In this document: piece by piece, positions 1-9,276 of the stretch
Numbering within the stretch: position 1 is the stretch's first letter
Layout of the letters: the number at the start of each line of letters is the position of its first letter
Assembly (NCBI RefSeq): GCF_014698475.1
Contig: NZ_JACJTB010000007.1
Coordinates: 62,001 to 126,000 of the forward strand
Length of the DNA: 64,000 bases
Direction of reading: 5' to 3'
From: Nostoc spongiaeforme FACHB-130
Lineage (GTDB): Bacteria > Cyanobacteriota > Cyanobacteriia > Cyanobacteriales > Nostocaceae
Position numbers and translations under genes: made by a program
Notes under the pieces: model-generated
Told to the model about the DNA's origin: nothing
What the model saw: the letters and a program-made list of their open reading frames with translations, nothing else
The model's database searches: none

Positions 1-108
1 AGATTACTTCTGATCATAGAAAACACTGAGGTGTATTAAATTTTTGTAAGCAAAGATATTAATGATACCTGATATCCCATCATCTATCTTGTTCCAAACA
101 TCTATATA

Positions 109-3100
109 ATGCTTCTCAACTATCACAGCCCTGATAATGTACACCAGACTATTGTCCGTCAGCCTCTAACTGTTCATTCCAAAATGCGGCTTCTGGATGT
201 GATTGCACTCATAAATGAAGCACAAGCTAATTTTCGGGATGTGCCTAGCAAAAATAATTCTTCATCAAACAACTTCACTAAAGATATCAATAATATTGCA
301 TCTCAAGTTGCTAGTTGTGTTTTAGTGGTTGATGACTCGCAGTTAGTCGGGATTCTCACCCAGCGAGATTTAATTAAAATGGCAGCCGAAAGAAAGAATC
401 TAGAAGGTATCAGTGTTGCTGAAGTGATGACAACAGAGTTAGTAACGCTGAAGATAGAAGATTTTAAAGATGTTTTTACAGCGTTAAATTTGCTGAGACA
501 ACATCGTATTTGTCATCTACCAATTATCGGGAATCAAGGGGAATTGATTGGATTAGTGACACCTACAAGTCTACTTGCAGTTACTATTCAACAAGCCGGA
601 CTCTATAATTATGCGCGAGTCAAACTTGCCGAACGCCAACGCATCGAGGCTGAGTTGCGTTTGGAGCGTAATTTTATTTCAACAATTTTTAATCTGACAG
701 ATGCTTTAGTAGTTGTCTTAGATAGTCAAGGGAGAATTGTTCGTTTTAATCAGACTTGCGAACAAGCTACAGGTTACGCATTTGAAGCGGCTCAAGGAAA
801 ATATGTTTGGAATGTGCTGAGGTTACCAGACATCACAGAATGTCTGAAAGATATTTTTCAAAATTTGGCAGCCAGAGAGTTTCCCCAACGTTATGAAGCT
901 ATTTTAATTAATCAGGATGGCGATCGCCGCTTAATTTCCTGGTCAAATAAAGTTTTACTCAATCATGACGACCAAATTCACTATATCGTCTGTACAGGTA
1001 TAGACATCACCGAAAGTCGCCAAGCCCAAGAAGAACTGCGACAAGCCAAAGAACAATTACAAACAGTCTTAGATGCTGTACCTGGGTTTGTATCTTGGGT
1101 AAGTGCGGATGGCTATTATTTAGGGGTTAATCGTCATTTAGCTGAAAGTTTCAACTTAACTGCTGATAATTTTGTGGGACAAGAATTGGGTTTTCTGCAA
1201 AATAGCCCCCAATTTACGGAGTTTATGCACGACTTTCTACATCGACAAGATGTGGCTGATTCTAGTGTTGTTGATACCCAAATTAATGGGTTTACACGTA
1301 AATACTTAGTCATAGCGCAAAAATATCAACAAAACACTGCGGCGGTGGCTGTGGGAATTGACATTACAGAACGTAAACAAGCAGAAATGGCCTTAGCAGA
1401 ATCAGAAGCTATGTTGCGCTCTGTCTTGAAAAGTACACCCAGCATGGTACGAGTTATCAATACTGAAGGGGAAATTTCTTTTATTAACCAAACTACACCC
1501 CATCTCTCCTGGGAGGAAGTTGTGGGTACAAGTATTGATGACTATGTATTACAGGAAGACTGTGAAATTCAACGTTCTGCTTTAGAAAAGGTTTTTGCCC
1601 AAGGAGAAGTTGTCAGCTACGAAACCCGTGCTTTAGACAAGCAGACCAAGTTGAAATATTATCATTCTCAGATTGGCCCTATTTGGCATAACCAACAAGT
1701 TACAGGTGCGGTAATTATTACCAACGATATTACAGATCGCAAGCAAACAGAGATTGCTTTACAACGAGCGCAAGAAGCACTGCAACAACTGAATCGAGAT
1801 TTAGAAGCTAGGGTTGAGCAGCGCACTTTAGCATTACAAGAAAGTGAAGCTGAACTCAGAGCTATTTTTAATCAAGCTGCGGTGGGAATTAAACTAGAAA
1901 CTTTAGATGGGCAGTTACTCAAGGTCAATCAAAAATTATGTGAACTGTTGGGTTATAGCCAAGCAGAACTGATGAGTAAGACCTTTAGAGATTTGACTTA
2001 TGCAGATGATATTCCCCATCATCAAAAAAACTTAGAAAAATTAATTTCAGGGGAGATAGAAACATTTTCCATAGAAAAGCGGTGTTTACATAAAAATGGT
2101 CATCAGATTTGGATTAATCTCACAGTTTCTTTAATTCGAGATGTGGTTGGTAAACCACTTTATTCGGTGGGAATAGTTAAAGATATTCGTAATCAAAAAC
2201 AAGCCGAGGAAGATTTAAAACGTCAATTTGCCGCAGTAGAAGCTGCTATAGATGGAATTGCGATTTTAAGTGGCAATGTCTACACTTATCTCAATCAAGC
2301 TCATGTCAAGATGTTTGGCTATACTAAGCCAGAGGAACTGATTGGTAAGAGTTGGTCAGAAATTTACGAGCCACAAGAAATTCAACGTTTTCAAAACGAA
2401 ATTTTTCCTACTTTAATGCAGCAGAAACATTGGCGAGGAGAAACGATCGCCAAACGCAAAAATGGGAGTTACTTTGCTGAAGAAGTATCCTTAACAATTT
2501 CCGAGCAAGGTGATTTAATTTGTGTCTGTCGGGATATTAGCGATCGCAAAAAAGCCGAGGCGGATATTTGCAAAGCATTAGCCAAAGAAAAAGAACTCAG
2601 CGAGTTAAAATCTCGGTTTATTTCCATGACTTCCCATGAGTTCCGCACCCCTTTAGCTGTAATTGCTTCTTCTGCTGGTATCTTAAAAAGTTTCAGCCAT
2701 AAACTTGATGAACAACAAAAGCAAAAACATCTCCAGTGTATTCAAACTTATGTACAGCACACTACTCAACTTTTAGATGATATTTTGCTGATTAATAAAG
2801 CTGAAGCTGGTAAATTAGCTTTTGAGCCAAATTATCTAGATTTAGTCAATTTCTGTCATACCTTAGTCGAAGAAATTCAACTGAGTTCTCCTGAACATCA
2901 TTTAGTTTTTTGTCATCCGCCTCAAAATAGCCAGCTCGATGGTGAGCCAATCATGGCTTATATGGATAAAAAACTACTGCGACAAATCTTAAGCAACTTG
3001 CTTTCTAACGCAGTCAAATACTCACCAAATAACAGTCGTATTCAAATTGATTTATTAATTCAAAATCAAAATGCTGTTTTTCTCATTCAAGATGAAGGGA

Positions 3101-3309
3101 TTGGCGTTTCTCCCGAAGAACAGCAAAACTTGTTTGAGCCATTTTTCCGAGCTAGTAATGTGGGGAATATACCCGGTACAGGATTGGGTTTGGCAATCGT
3201 TCATAAGTGTGTAGACCTACATCAAGGCAGAATTACCATCGCCAGTCAAGTCGGCTTTGGGACAACATTTAGAGTGGAATTACCCTTGGTAGTGAAATCG
3301 ATAAATTAA
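109..3309 (+). CDS. CBS-domain, multi-PAS sensor histidine kinase
   Basis: Large soluble sensor kinase, 1066 residues, no membrane segment seen. Order of domains: a CBS pair (about residues 15-165; VLVVDDSQLVGILTQRDL, then HRICHLPIIG), five PAS/PAC units (about 183-300, 312-423, 430-545, 580-700, 705-815) with a coiled coil near 565-580, a HisKA domain with the phosphoacceptor His843 in SMTSHEFRTPL, and a HATPase_c domain with N box (NLLSNAVKYSPN), G1 (DEGIGV) and G2 (GTGLGLAIV). CBS domains usually bind adenine nucleotides and PAS domains small ligands or cofactors, so the input is probably cytoplasmic; the actual signal is unknown. It has no receiver of its own. The gene directly downstream is a broken receiver-kinase, so the partner regulator is probably elsewhere. 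Confidence 0.93.
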   Translation: MLLNYHSPDNVHQTIVRQPLTVHSKMRLLDVIALINEAQANFRDVPSKNNSSSNNFTKDINNIASQVASCVLVVDDSQLVGILTQRDLIKMAAERKNLEGISVAEVMTTELVTLKIEDFKDVFTALNLLRQHRICHLPIIGNQGELIGLVTPTSLLAVTIQQAGLYNYARVKLAERQRIEAELRLERNFISTIFNLTDALVVVLDSQGRIVRFNQTCEQATGYAFEAAQGKYVWNVLRLPDITECLKDIFQNLAAREFPQRYEAILINQDGDRRLISWSNKVLLNHDDQIHYIVCTGIDITESRQAQEELRQAKEQLQTVLDAVPGFVSWVSADGYYLGVNRHLAESFNLTADNFVGQELGFLQNSPQFTEFMHDFLHRQDVADSSVVDTQINGFTRKYLVIAQKYQQNTAAVAVGIDITERKQAEMALAESEAMLRSVLKSTPSMVRVINTEGEISFINQTTPHLSWEEVVGTSIDDYVLQEDCEIQRSALEKVFAQGEVVSYETRALDKQTKLKYYHSQIGPIWHNQQVTGAVIITNDITDRKQTEIALQRAQEALQQLNRDLEARVEQRTLALQESEAELRAIFNQAAVGIKLETLDGQLLKVNQKLCELLGYSQAELMSKTFRDLTYADDIPHHQKNLEKLISGEIETFSIEKRCLHKNGHQIWINLTVSLIRDVVGKPLYSVGIVKDIRNQKQAEEDLKRQFAAVEAAIDGIAILSGNVYTYLNQAHVKMFGYTKPEELIGKSWSEIYEPQEIQRFQNEIFPTLMQQKHWRGETIAKRKNGSYFAEEVSLTISEQGDLICVCRDISDRKKAEADICKALAKEKELSELKSRFISMTSHEFRTPLAVIASSAGILKSFSHKLDEQQKQKHLQCIQTYVQHTTQLLDDILLINKAEAGKLAFEPNYLDLVNFCHTLVEEIQLSSPEHHLVFCHPPQNSQLDGEPIMAYMDKKLLRQILSNLLSNAVKYSPNNSRIQIDLLIQNQNAVFLIQDEGIGVSPEEQQNLFEPFFRASNVGNIPGTGLGLAIVHKCVDLHQGRITIASQVGFGTTFRVELPLVVKSIN

Positions 3310-3479
3310 ATTTTATTTGATGTTATTCATCACAGATTTTTGGGAAATATAAATATAGAGAATCTATGTGGTAATAAGTCTAGGTGAGCTAACTTCTAAA
3401 CTTAGCAAACTTCCTCATAGACTTTCTTCTGTGTGGATGAATATGGGGCAACTTTTTAGATAATTTTTTAACAAAATTA

Positions 3480-4189
3480 ATGACTAAGAAAATATTAGTG
3501 ATTGAAGATGAAGTTCAAATCTGCTCGAACATTCAGCAGATTTTAGGTTTGTCTGATTTTCAGACTGTTAGTGCCAATAATGGCATCGATGGATTATGAT
3601 TGATGAATCTGAAGAAATTGAAATTGTTGAATCGATTTACACATCAGCTAATCGATTACATAGACTAGCACAAAGATTTTTATTGTATAGTAATTTGGAA
3701 CTAGTCGCCAGAAACCCAGAAAAGGTGCGACAAATTCAAGAAGAATTAGATAACTGCTTGAGTAAAACAGTAATTAGTGAGATTTGCTTTCAAAAAGTGA
3801 AAGCAGCAAGTAGAGAAAAAGATTTAAAGTTAGGATTAACCGAATCTCTGCTAAGATTGCCGCAAGAAAAATTACATATTCTTGTTGAAGAACTAATAGA
3901 TAATGCTTTGAAATTTTCGCACCCCAGTGATGAAGTACAGGTCTTGAGCCAGGTAAATGGTTATAAATATCAATTAGATGTCATTGATCATGGTAAAGGT
4001 ATGACATCTGAAGAAATCGAAAAAATTGGGGCATTAATTCAATTTAATCGCAAGTTATATGAACAACAAGGTTCTGGTTTAGGATTAGCGATTGTGCAGC
4101 ATATTGTGAAATTATATCAAGGTGAATTTTTTATTCATAGTACTCCTGGTGAAGGCACTAAGATTAGTATTGTTTTACCTTGTTTATAA
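3480..4189 (+). pseudogene. Decayed response regulator-histidine kinase
   Basis: An ATG at 3480 opens a typical receiver start (KKILVIEDEVQICSNIQQIL, with the acidic pair ED) but stops at TGA 3597-3599 after 39 codons, before the phosphorylated Asp. A different frame then reads from 3596 to 4189 and encodes the end of a histidine kinase: a HisKA-like helix without the phosphoacceptor His, then a HATPase_c domain with N box (EELIDNALKFS), G1 (DHGKGM) and G2 (GSGLGLAIVQHI). This is what a receiver-HisKA-HATPase protein leaves after an out-of-frame internal deletion. The 197-residue C-terminal piece could still be translated from ATG 3596, but it lacks the His and would not be an ordinary kinase. 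Confidence 0.8.
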
Positions 4190-4195
4190 ATTGCT

Positions 4196-4225
4196 AGTAG
4201 GAACAGAGAAATATCTGCTCCTACT
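4196..4225. terminator. Hairpin between convergent genes
   Basis: Inverted repeat with 12-base arms and one mismatch (AGTAGGAACAGA / TCTGCTCCTACT) around a 6-base loop, placed between the convergent decayed kinase (stop at 4187-4189) and the usher-like gene, whose stop codon (4221-4223) lies inside the right arm. There is no long T-tract, so terminator function is inferred from position. Confidence 0.5.
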
Positions 4226-6863
4226 GTTTGAGGTTTAATTCTTGGAAATGTTGAGAAGATTCGTTTAAAATTAACGTATCGGGCTTTGCTACTTGCTCAT
4301 TAATTTTGATGTGATAAGTACCTTGGGGCAACCGCTCTAAATAGTAAACGCCAGCATCATTAGTCACAGAAAAACGGCGTTGTTGTGTTTGGGTAGCAAT
4401 TGCTTCGACACGCGCACCCGCAATAGGAGTACCTGATTCATCTGTAACTATCCCAGAGAGACTATAGCAGAGGTGAAAAGGTACAAGCACAGGAGTATAA
4501 CTACCAGCAATGACTTCAACTGCATAGCTATCAACTGTGGTTTCCCAATCTATCGGGAATCCTGAAGGATCAATGTCCAGACGATAAGTTTCAGGTACTA
4601 ACGAGACTAGAATGCGTTTTTTTTGGACATCTGGACGAAATGATTTGATGGGTAAATTATTCAGGATGAAGAGTAAATCAGAGTTTTCTGTATATATTGG
4701 TTCACCGCGATCGCGTTTGTTGTTATTATTTTTGTCAAAAAATGGTTGGATCAATAATCCTCCCACAGAACGCAATCGATCTGATTGGCGATCGCCAGGA
4801 AATATCCCGTCATGAAAATTCAGACTAGAGACAATCTCTAAACTGTAAGAAGTTTGATCAGAACTAATAGAACCGCCTTCATATCTTCCTCGCACTAATA
4901 GCCCTGGAATCACCGCAGTTTGCAAAGTGACGATTAACCCTGAATGACGAGAACCAATACCATATCCCAATTCCAAATCCCAAAGATTTCTACCATCAGC
5001 AGTTCGTTCTGGAGTGCGATAACGCCAAGCTAAAGTCGCTAAGTTATCAAAGTGATTTAAGTTGCGTGTTTCATAACCCAGTCTGAGAGAATGTCCACTT
5101 TGTAGAACCGTGTCACCAGATAAGTTGTAATTTAATTGGGATCTAGTAGCAATTTCATTGCCTTGGTGACTCAAAGATAATAACCCTAAACGTTGATCAA
5201 GGCTCCAATGCCACTGGTTTTCTGCATCCAAGCTAAAACGACCTAAAGAAAACCATTCTCCAAAACTAAATGATGTCTGCACACCAGTTTCCCAACCATG
5301 ACGACTGTCATAGTTACCCAACAAAGTTAAATGAGGCGAAAAGCGCCAATCCAAATTCAATCGGCTGGAAAATTTATCAGTATTCAATTTGACAGTTAAA
5401 TTCTGGGTGGGAAAGAAACGCACATTCGCATCAATATCCCACTTACCATCTTGATCGGCTGAAAGCACAGAAGCCGCTACTTCTAGAGGAAAATTATCTG
5501 GGCGAAAAAATATTTCTCCTAATGCTTGGAGATTTTGATCGTAGATCAAGCCAGCGCCTAATGTTAAGTTTTCTGACACACCCCACCTACGAGCGATTCC
5601 CCCTTGAAATTCCTGCAAATCTCCGAAAAAGTTTTGACTTTGTTCGCCAGATAATTTTCGTCGCCAGCCACCAGAAAAAATTGTGGCTGATGCGCCTGGG
5701 GGAATTTGTCCGGGAATATTGGAGAAAGTTGCAGCGCGAATTTCTGGTTGTGCTGTTAGCCTTCCTTGGGGATACAGAAAGACACGATAGTTACCTGCTG
5801 ATAATTGTCCACTAGTTAAATTTTCAAAGCGGTATATCCCCGCAGAATCTACTAAAATTTCGGCAATTGGGCGATCGCCTAAACCTTGCATTAACCTAAC
5901 TAATGTTCCTGGTGCAGCTTCACCAACAATTGTGCGGCTAATTTTTTCAGCTTGTAAACGTTGAGTGGGACTAAAACTACCACCTTCTTGGGGAATTAAT
6001 GCTTTGAATCCCTGTCTTTGAATCGTAGTCAAACCCCAATATTGTTCGCTGCTGTGACTACGCCAAAAAGTTGGCTGAGAACCAACAATATAATCAGCGT
6101 TATCTGTTTCTCTTAAATATTGAGCTTCTGCTAAATTCCAAGTCTGGGAGTCTGTTAAGTCTTTTTGCTGCCCACGCAGAAAGAAACTACCATTAAAAAT
6201 ACTACCAACAGCTATAGTTTCTCCCACAAAAGTAGGTGTTGAAGTACCTGAACCACTGGTATTGACTCTTTGCTCAATGGCTGTAATAGTTTGTTGAGGA
6301 GCTTTAACAGTTGGTAATCCAGCTAATTGCAGAGGAATTACATTTTTCTGCTCAACAGAAGATACTGTTTGATTTAACCAAGACGGATTTAAGATAATGG
6401 CATAATCATTAATATCAAACTCTGCTGTCACCCCAAACAAAGTTTGTAATTGTTGAATCGAAAATACTACACCTAATTCTGGATCATGAATTAATTGCTG
6501 GGAGTCAAGGCGAATTACGAACCCAGGAGAACGTACTTCTATCTGACCATCGCCTAAAGATGTCACAGATAATTTGAGAGCTTGAATTACAGCATCATAG
6601 GTAATCAGCCAGTGTTCTAAGTTAACGGCTGTTGTGCCATTTTCTTGACCACGGACAAATACACTGGAAAGTACATTCTGTTTACCGACATTGATTCCTA
6701 CGGGAAAAACAAAAAATTCCTCCGTTACCCCGATTTGTGGTGCAGAGGATTGTGTGTTTTGGCGGAATAAATTTGAGTTAGAATCTGCCGCAAATACTTG
6801 ATAAGAAGTGATTGGTAGTAAAGAAAAAGTGAAAAATATTAGCACCCAGGGAAATTGATTCAT
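4221..6863 (-). CDS. Usher-like outer-membrane protein of a chaperone-usher system
   Basis: 880 residues with an N-terminal signal peptide (about 1-25, hydrophobic, ending QVFA). The N-terminal third is a soluble periplasmic region. A small beta domain (VGEAAPGTLVRL, near 315-350) could be the plug, followed by long stretches of alternating aromatic and hydrophobic strands typical of a large outer-membrane beta-barrel. Then come an Asn/Asp-rich motif (FFDKNNNNKRDRGEP) and a C-terminal carboxypeptidase-regulatory-like beta-sandwich (YSLSGIVTDESGTPIAG). Length and context fit a FimD/PapC-like usher, which secretes and orders pilus subunits. The ATG overlaps the chaperone stop by 4 bases, so the two are translationally coupled. 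The sequence is divergent from classical ushers; archaic-clade usher is my inference. Confidence 0.75.
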   Translation of the reverse strand: MNQFPWVLIFFTFSLLPITSYQVFAADSNSNLFRQNTQSSAPQIGVTEEFFVFPVGINVGKQNVLSSVFVRGQENGTTAVNLEHWLITYDAVIQALKLSVTSLGDGQIEVRSPGFVIRLDSQQLIHDPELGVVFSIQQLQTLFGVTAEFDINDYAIILNPSWLNQTVSSVEQKNVIPLQLAGLPTVKAPQQTITAIEQRVNTSGSGTSTPTFVGETIAVGSIFNGSFFLRGQQKDLTDSQTWNLAEAQYLRETDNADYIVGSQPTFWRSHSSEQYWGLTTIQRQGFKALIPQEGGSFSPTQRLQAEKISRTIVGEAAPGTLVRLMQGLGDRPIAEILVDSAGIYRFENLTSGQLSAGNYRVFLYPQGRLTAQPEIRAATFSNIPGQIPPGASATIFSGGWRRKLSGEQSQNFFGDLQEFQGGIARRWGVSENLTLGAGLIYDQNLQALGEIFFRPDNFPLEVAASVLSADQDGKWDIDANVRFFPTQNLTVKLNTDKFSSRLNLDWRFSPHLTLLGNYDSRHGWETGVQTSFSFGEWFSLGRFSLDAENQWHWSLDQRLGLLSLSHQGNEIATRSQLNYNLSGDTVLQSGHSLRLGYETRNLNHFDNLATLAWRYRTPERTADGRNLWDLELGYGIGSRHSGLIVTLQTAVIPGLLVRGRYEGGSISSDQTSYSLEIVSSLNFHDGIFPGDRQSDRLRSVGGLLIQPFFDKNNNNKRDRGEPIYTENSDLLFILNNLPIKSFRPDVQKKRILVSLVPETYRLDIDPSGFPIDWETTVDSYAVEVIAGSYTPVLVPFHLCYSLSGIVTDESGTPIAGARVEAIATQTQQRRFSVTNDAGVYYLERLPQGTYHIKINEQVAKPDTLILNESSQHFQELNLKQ

Positions 6864-7687
6864 TTACCAAAAACGGTATGCACAGGAATTACGAAATTGA
6901 CATTGAATTTCTGCTTATTTTGTTGCTTATCACCCCAGAGTAATTCACCTGTTAGCTGATATTGACCAGCAGCTAAGGCTGTTTTTCCTGGCTGGAGATA
7001 ATTGATGGGAATGTAGCGATCGCTTTCAGCAATAATATAATTAGACTCTGCCCTACCTTGTTTAATTACCTTGTTATCTTGTTGTAAAGTCCATTTAACT
7101 GTTGTTTTAGCAGAGACTTTACCGGAATTTTTAATTAATAATTGAATTTGCTGTTGCTCTTGGTTCCAAACTGCACTATCAACTACTAAATTGGGAGATA
7201 AATTGCCTTGGCGGACATAAATTGTTGCGCCTATTCTCGTGGCAATATTAACTTTATTACCACTGTTATCTTTCACCTCGTCCAATTTTTCAGTAAAAAT
7301 TACCGCCCGATATTCTCCTTCAGAAAAATTAGGCGGAAAGCGAGTTATCAGCCGCACTTTTCTGGTGACTCCTGGAGGAATGACTAACTCTCGCGGTGAG
7401 AATTGCAGATATGGATTCAGGTCATTAGAACTAGAAGTTAAAGTTGTAAATCCCGTCACCCGGTCATAGGTAAAAGGTTGAGCATAGACACGAGCGCGAA
7501 AGGGCTGATCGCTAGTATTACTAACATTAATACTAGCTTGGGCTTGACCACGATTAGCCTGCAACTCAACAATCATTGGTGAAAGATTGACTTGTGACTG
7601 TGCAGGAATATTCGCTAGTAAAGTTACTAATAAACTCCAACTTGCTAGTTTTAGAGTTGATTTAATGAATAAATTTTTGGTAATCAT
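6860..7687 (-). CDS. Periplasmic PapD-like pilus chaperone
   Basis: About 275 residues with a signal peptide (hydrophobic core LASWSLLVTLLANIPAQS). Two Ig-like domains are apparent: the first runs from VNLSPMIVELQANRGQAQASI to the ERAVIFTEKL-like edge, with the typical stretch ELVIPPGVTRKVRLITRFP, and the second follows NLVVDSAVW. Such chaperones bind subunits in the periplasm, complete their fold by donor-strand exchange and hand them to the usher. I prefer ATG 7687 over an in-frame TTG at 7693. No good Shine-Dalgarno precedes either, and a terminator-like hairpin sits just upstream, so its expression is probably much lower than that of the subunit gene. Its stop overlaps the usher start. 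Confidence 0.85.
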   Translation of the reverse strand: MITKNLFIKSTLKLASWSLLVTLLANIPAQSQVNLSPMIVELQANRGQAQASINVSNTSDQPFRARVYAQPFTYDRVTGFTTLTSSSNDLNPYLQFSPRELVIPPGVTRKVRLITRFPPNFSEGEYRAVIFTEKLDEVKDNSGNKVNIATRIGATIYVRQGNLSPNLVVDSAVWNQEQQQIQLLIKNSGKVSAKTTVKWTLQQDNKVIKQGRAESNYIIAESDRYIPINYLQPGKTALAAGQYQLTGELLWGDKQQNKQKFNVNFVIPVHTVFGK

Positions 7688-7701
7688 TTTCAAAAATTAG
7701 C

Positions 7702-7736
7702 AAAAAAATAAAGCTCCTAAAAGTTTTTTTAGGAGC
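7702..7736 (-). terminator. Intra-operon terminator or attenuator after the pilus subunit gene
   Basis: Read on the minus strand, a perfect 10-bp stem (GCTCCTAAAA / TTTTAGGAGC, 7713-7736) with a 4-base loop is followed by a T-rich tract (7702-7712). It lies 33 bases after the subunit stop and 15 bases before the chaperone start. This is a textbook intrinsic terminator, placed to let much subunit mRNA end here while some reads through into chaperone and usher. Confidence 0.8.
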
Positions 7737-7768
7737 AGTTAACCCCCCTACATCAAGTTCAGAATTAC

Positions 7769-8257
7769 TTATGGTGCAACTGTTAAAGTGACTGTGTAAT
7801 TGTATGTACTGGCTGGAATAATAGTCGAACCATTACTGACATTCATCCCAATTGAAATATTTGTGGCTTCACCAGTAACTAAAGTCACAGGAGTACCAGC
7901 ATTTGTCGTTGTGTTATTTGAAATTAAAGAGGTACTAGTTGCTGTTACTGTACTAGTCTTTGTGGCACTACTTAAAGCAACAGTATCACTACCACTTTGA
8001 GTTGGTGCAGAGATACTCAGTTTGGCATCATAGTTACAAGTTACAGTGGTTGAACCAGTACTACCATTAGCTGTACTAATAGAAGTTGAGTTAGCACCCG
8101 CAACTCCTAAAGTACCTGCGGTAGCACTTCCAAAAACACAAGTCGGAGAAATAGTACCGCTTGCAGAAACATTTTGAGTTTCGGCAAAGGCTCTGGGCGC
8201 AGCCAATAAAGTACTTGTAACCAATAAAGCAGCAGTAACTAAAAAACGACGAACCAT
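7769..8257 (-). CDS. Secreted pilin-like structural subunit
   Basis: 162 residues with a clear signal peptide (MVRRFLVTAALLVTSTLLAAPRAFA). The mature part is Ser/Thr/Ala/Gly-rich beta sequence with only two cysteines (PTCVFG and VTCNYD), the pair expected for the single disulfide of chaperone-usher subunits and spore-coat-U-like proteins. It begins with an alternating strand (ETQNVSASGTI), a candidate donor strand, and ends in a beta strand (YNYTVTLTVAP). A strong ribosome binding site (GGGAGGAATT) precedes the ATG. It is the first gene of the subunit-chaperone-usher operon and most likely the polymerising fibre protein. No separate tip adhesin gene is seen. Confidence 0.75.
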   Translation of the reverse strand: MVRRFLVTAALLVTSTLLAAPRAFAETQNVSASGTISPTCVFGSATAGTLGVAGANSTSISTANGSTGSTTVTCNYDAKLSISAPTQSGSDTVALSSATKTSTVTATSTSLISNNTTTNAGTPVTLVTGEATNISIGMNVSNGSTIIPASTYNYTVTLTVAP

Positions 8258-8696
8258 AGTAAATTCCTCCCTATCTAATAAATTAATTGAATTGATTTAT
8301 CAAAGAATTCAATATTCAAAATGCTGACATTTAGCTAATATTAATTAGCTAAAATAGTCAACCAAATCTAAACCCAATTGCTGATATTCAGTGATATTAA
8401 AAGCAAGCAAAAGTAAAAGTTCTTTAGGCGTTTTTCTTCAACTTTGTTGCCTTCGATATTGTTAATTTAACAATTTCATCAACTATAAATAAGCGAAAAA
8501 TTACCAAAATTCCAATAGATGTTATCCAAGTAAAACTACGACAAAACTTTCAGTACAGGAGTAAGTGTTTGTTCTGAATCCTCAACTTTCCAATCAGGGT
8601 TTATTCACGTAGGAGGATAAGGGGACAGGGTAGACAAGGTAGACAAGGAAGTAGAGAAGTTCTGTTGGCGAAGACCTCGAACCCTTACACCCATTC
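8258..8696. other. Intergenic region upstream of the pilus operon
   Basis: No gene seen. It is AT-rich near the operon and should hold the minus-strand pilus promoter, but I cannot place -35/-10 boxes confidently. Two copies of GTAGACAAG near 8630-8650 are a short tandem repeat. Confidence 0.5.
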
Positions 8697-8951
8697 TTAA
8701 TAGACAACCTTTGTGCGTAAGTTGTGATCCAAAATTGTATAAGCAGTATCCCAGAGCTTTGCAGATAAACTTGTGTATATTTGCCTGTATACTTTTAGAG
8801 GTGTCCGTAGTTGCTGCAATACTAAATATCCTTTCACCCTGAGACTTCTGTGTTGCTTAAAAGACTCACTTAATCGGCGATGAGAGATATTGATACTTGC
8901 TCTATCAAGCAAACAGATGTATCTTAAAAAATGTCTGCTAAATAACTTCAT
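8697..8951 (-). CDS. Possible small basic protein, unrecognised
   Basis: An open frame of about 84 codons from ATG 8951 (an upstream start is possible), rich in Arg, Leu and Ser, with no signal peptide, membrane segment or motif I recognise. It sits alone in a gene-poor region between the pilus operon and a decayed regulator fragment, and no clear ribosome binding site is seen. It may be chance or a gene remnant. Confidence 0.2.
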   Translation of the reverse strand: MKLFSRHFLRYICLLDRASINISHRRLSESFKQHRSLRVKGYLVLQQLRTPLKVYRQIYTSLSAKLWDTAYTILDHNLRTKVVY

Positions 8952-9060
8952 AGCTAAAACAATCTGAGGCAATTTAGCCGTATGAGCTTAATTTTTTGAG
9001 ATTAAGCGTTTTTTGCTGTGCTGAGTAGTGTGGATCATTGGTTAGGAAATCGTAGAAGTT

Positions 9061-9276
9061 GTGAAAATTCTGCTGGTAGAGGATGATGTACCAACTGCGA
9101 TCGCTTCTATCAAGAAAACTCTATAACGCTATAAAGATACATTTCAGCAACGAGTTAGTGTGCTAGAGCAAGCCGCACAAGCATTACATCAAAAAAAATT
9201 ATCATTTAAACTGCGACAGCAAACCACGCAAGAAGCACATAAAGTAAAAATAGAATTTCTCATCTTTACTTCATAA
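9061..9276 (+). pseudogene. Remnant of a response-regulator hybrid protein
   Basis: From a GTG at 9061 the frame encodes a receiver start (KILLVEDDVPTAIASIKKTL, with the acidic pair ED) and stops at TAA 9124-9126. The same frame continues after the stop with a helical segment ending HKVKIEFL before a stop at 9274-9276. That ending resembles the A-K-x-E-F-L sequence just before the HisKA phosphoacceptor in hybrid kinases. The central part of the receiver, including the phosphorylated Asp, is missing. This is an eroded two-component gene, unrelated in exact sequence to the one at 3480. Confidence 0.6.
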
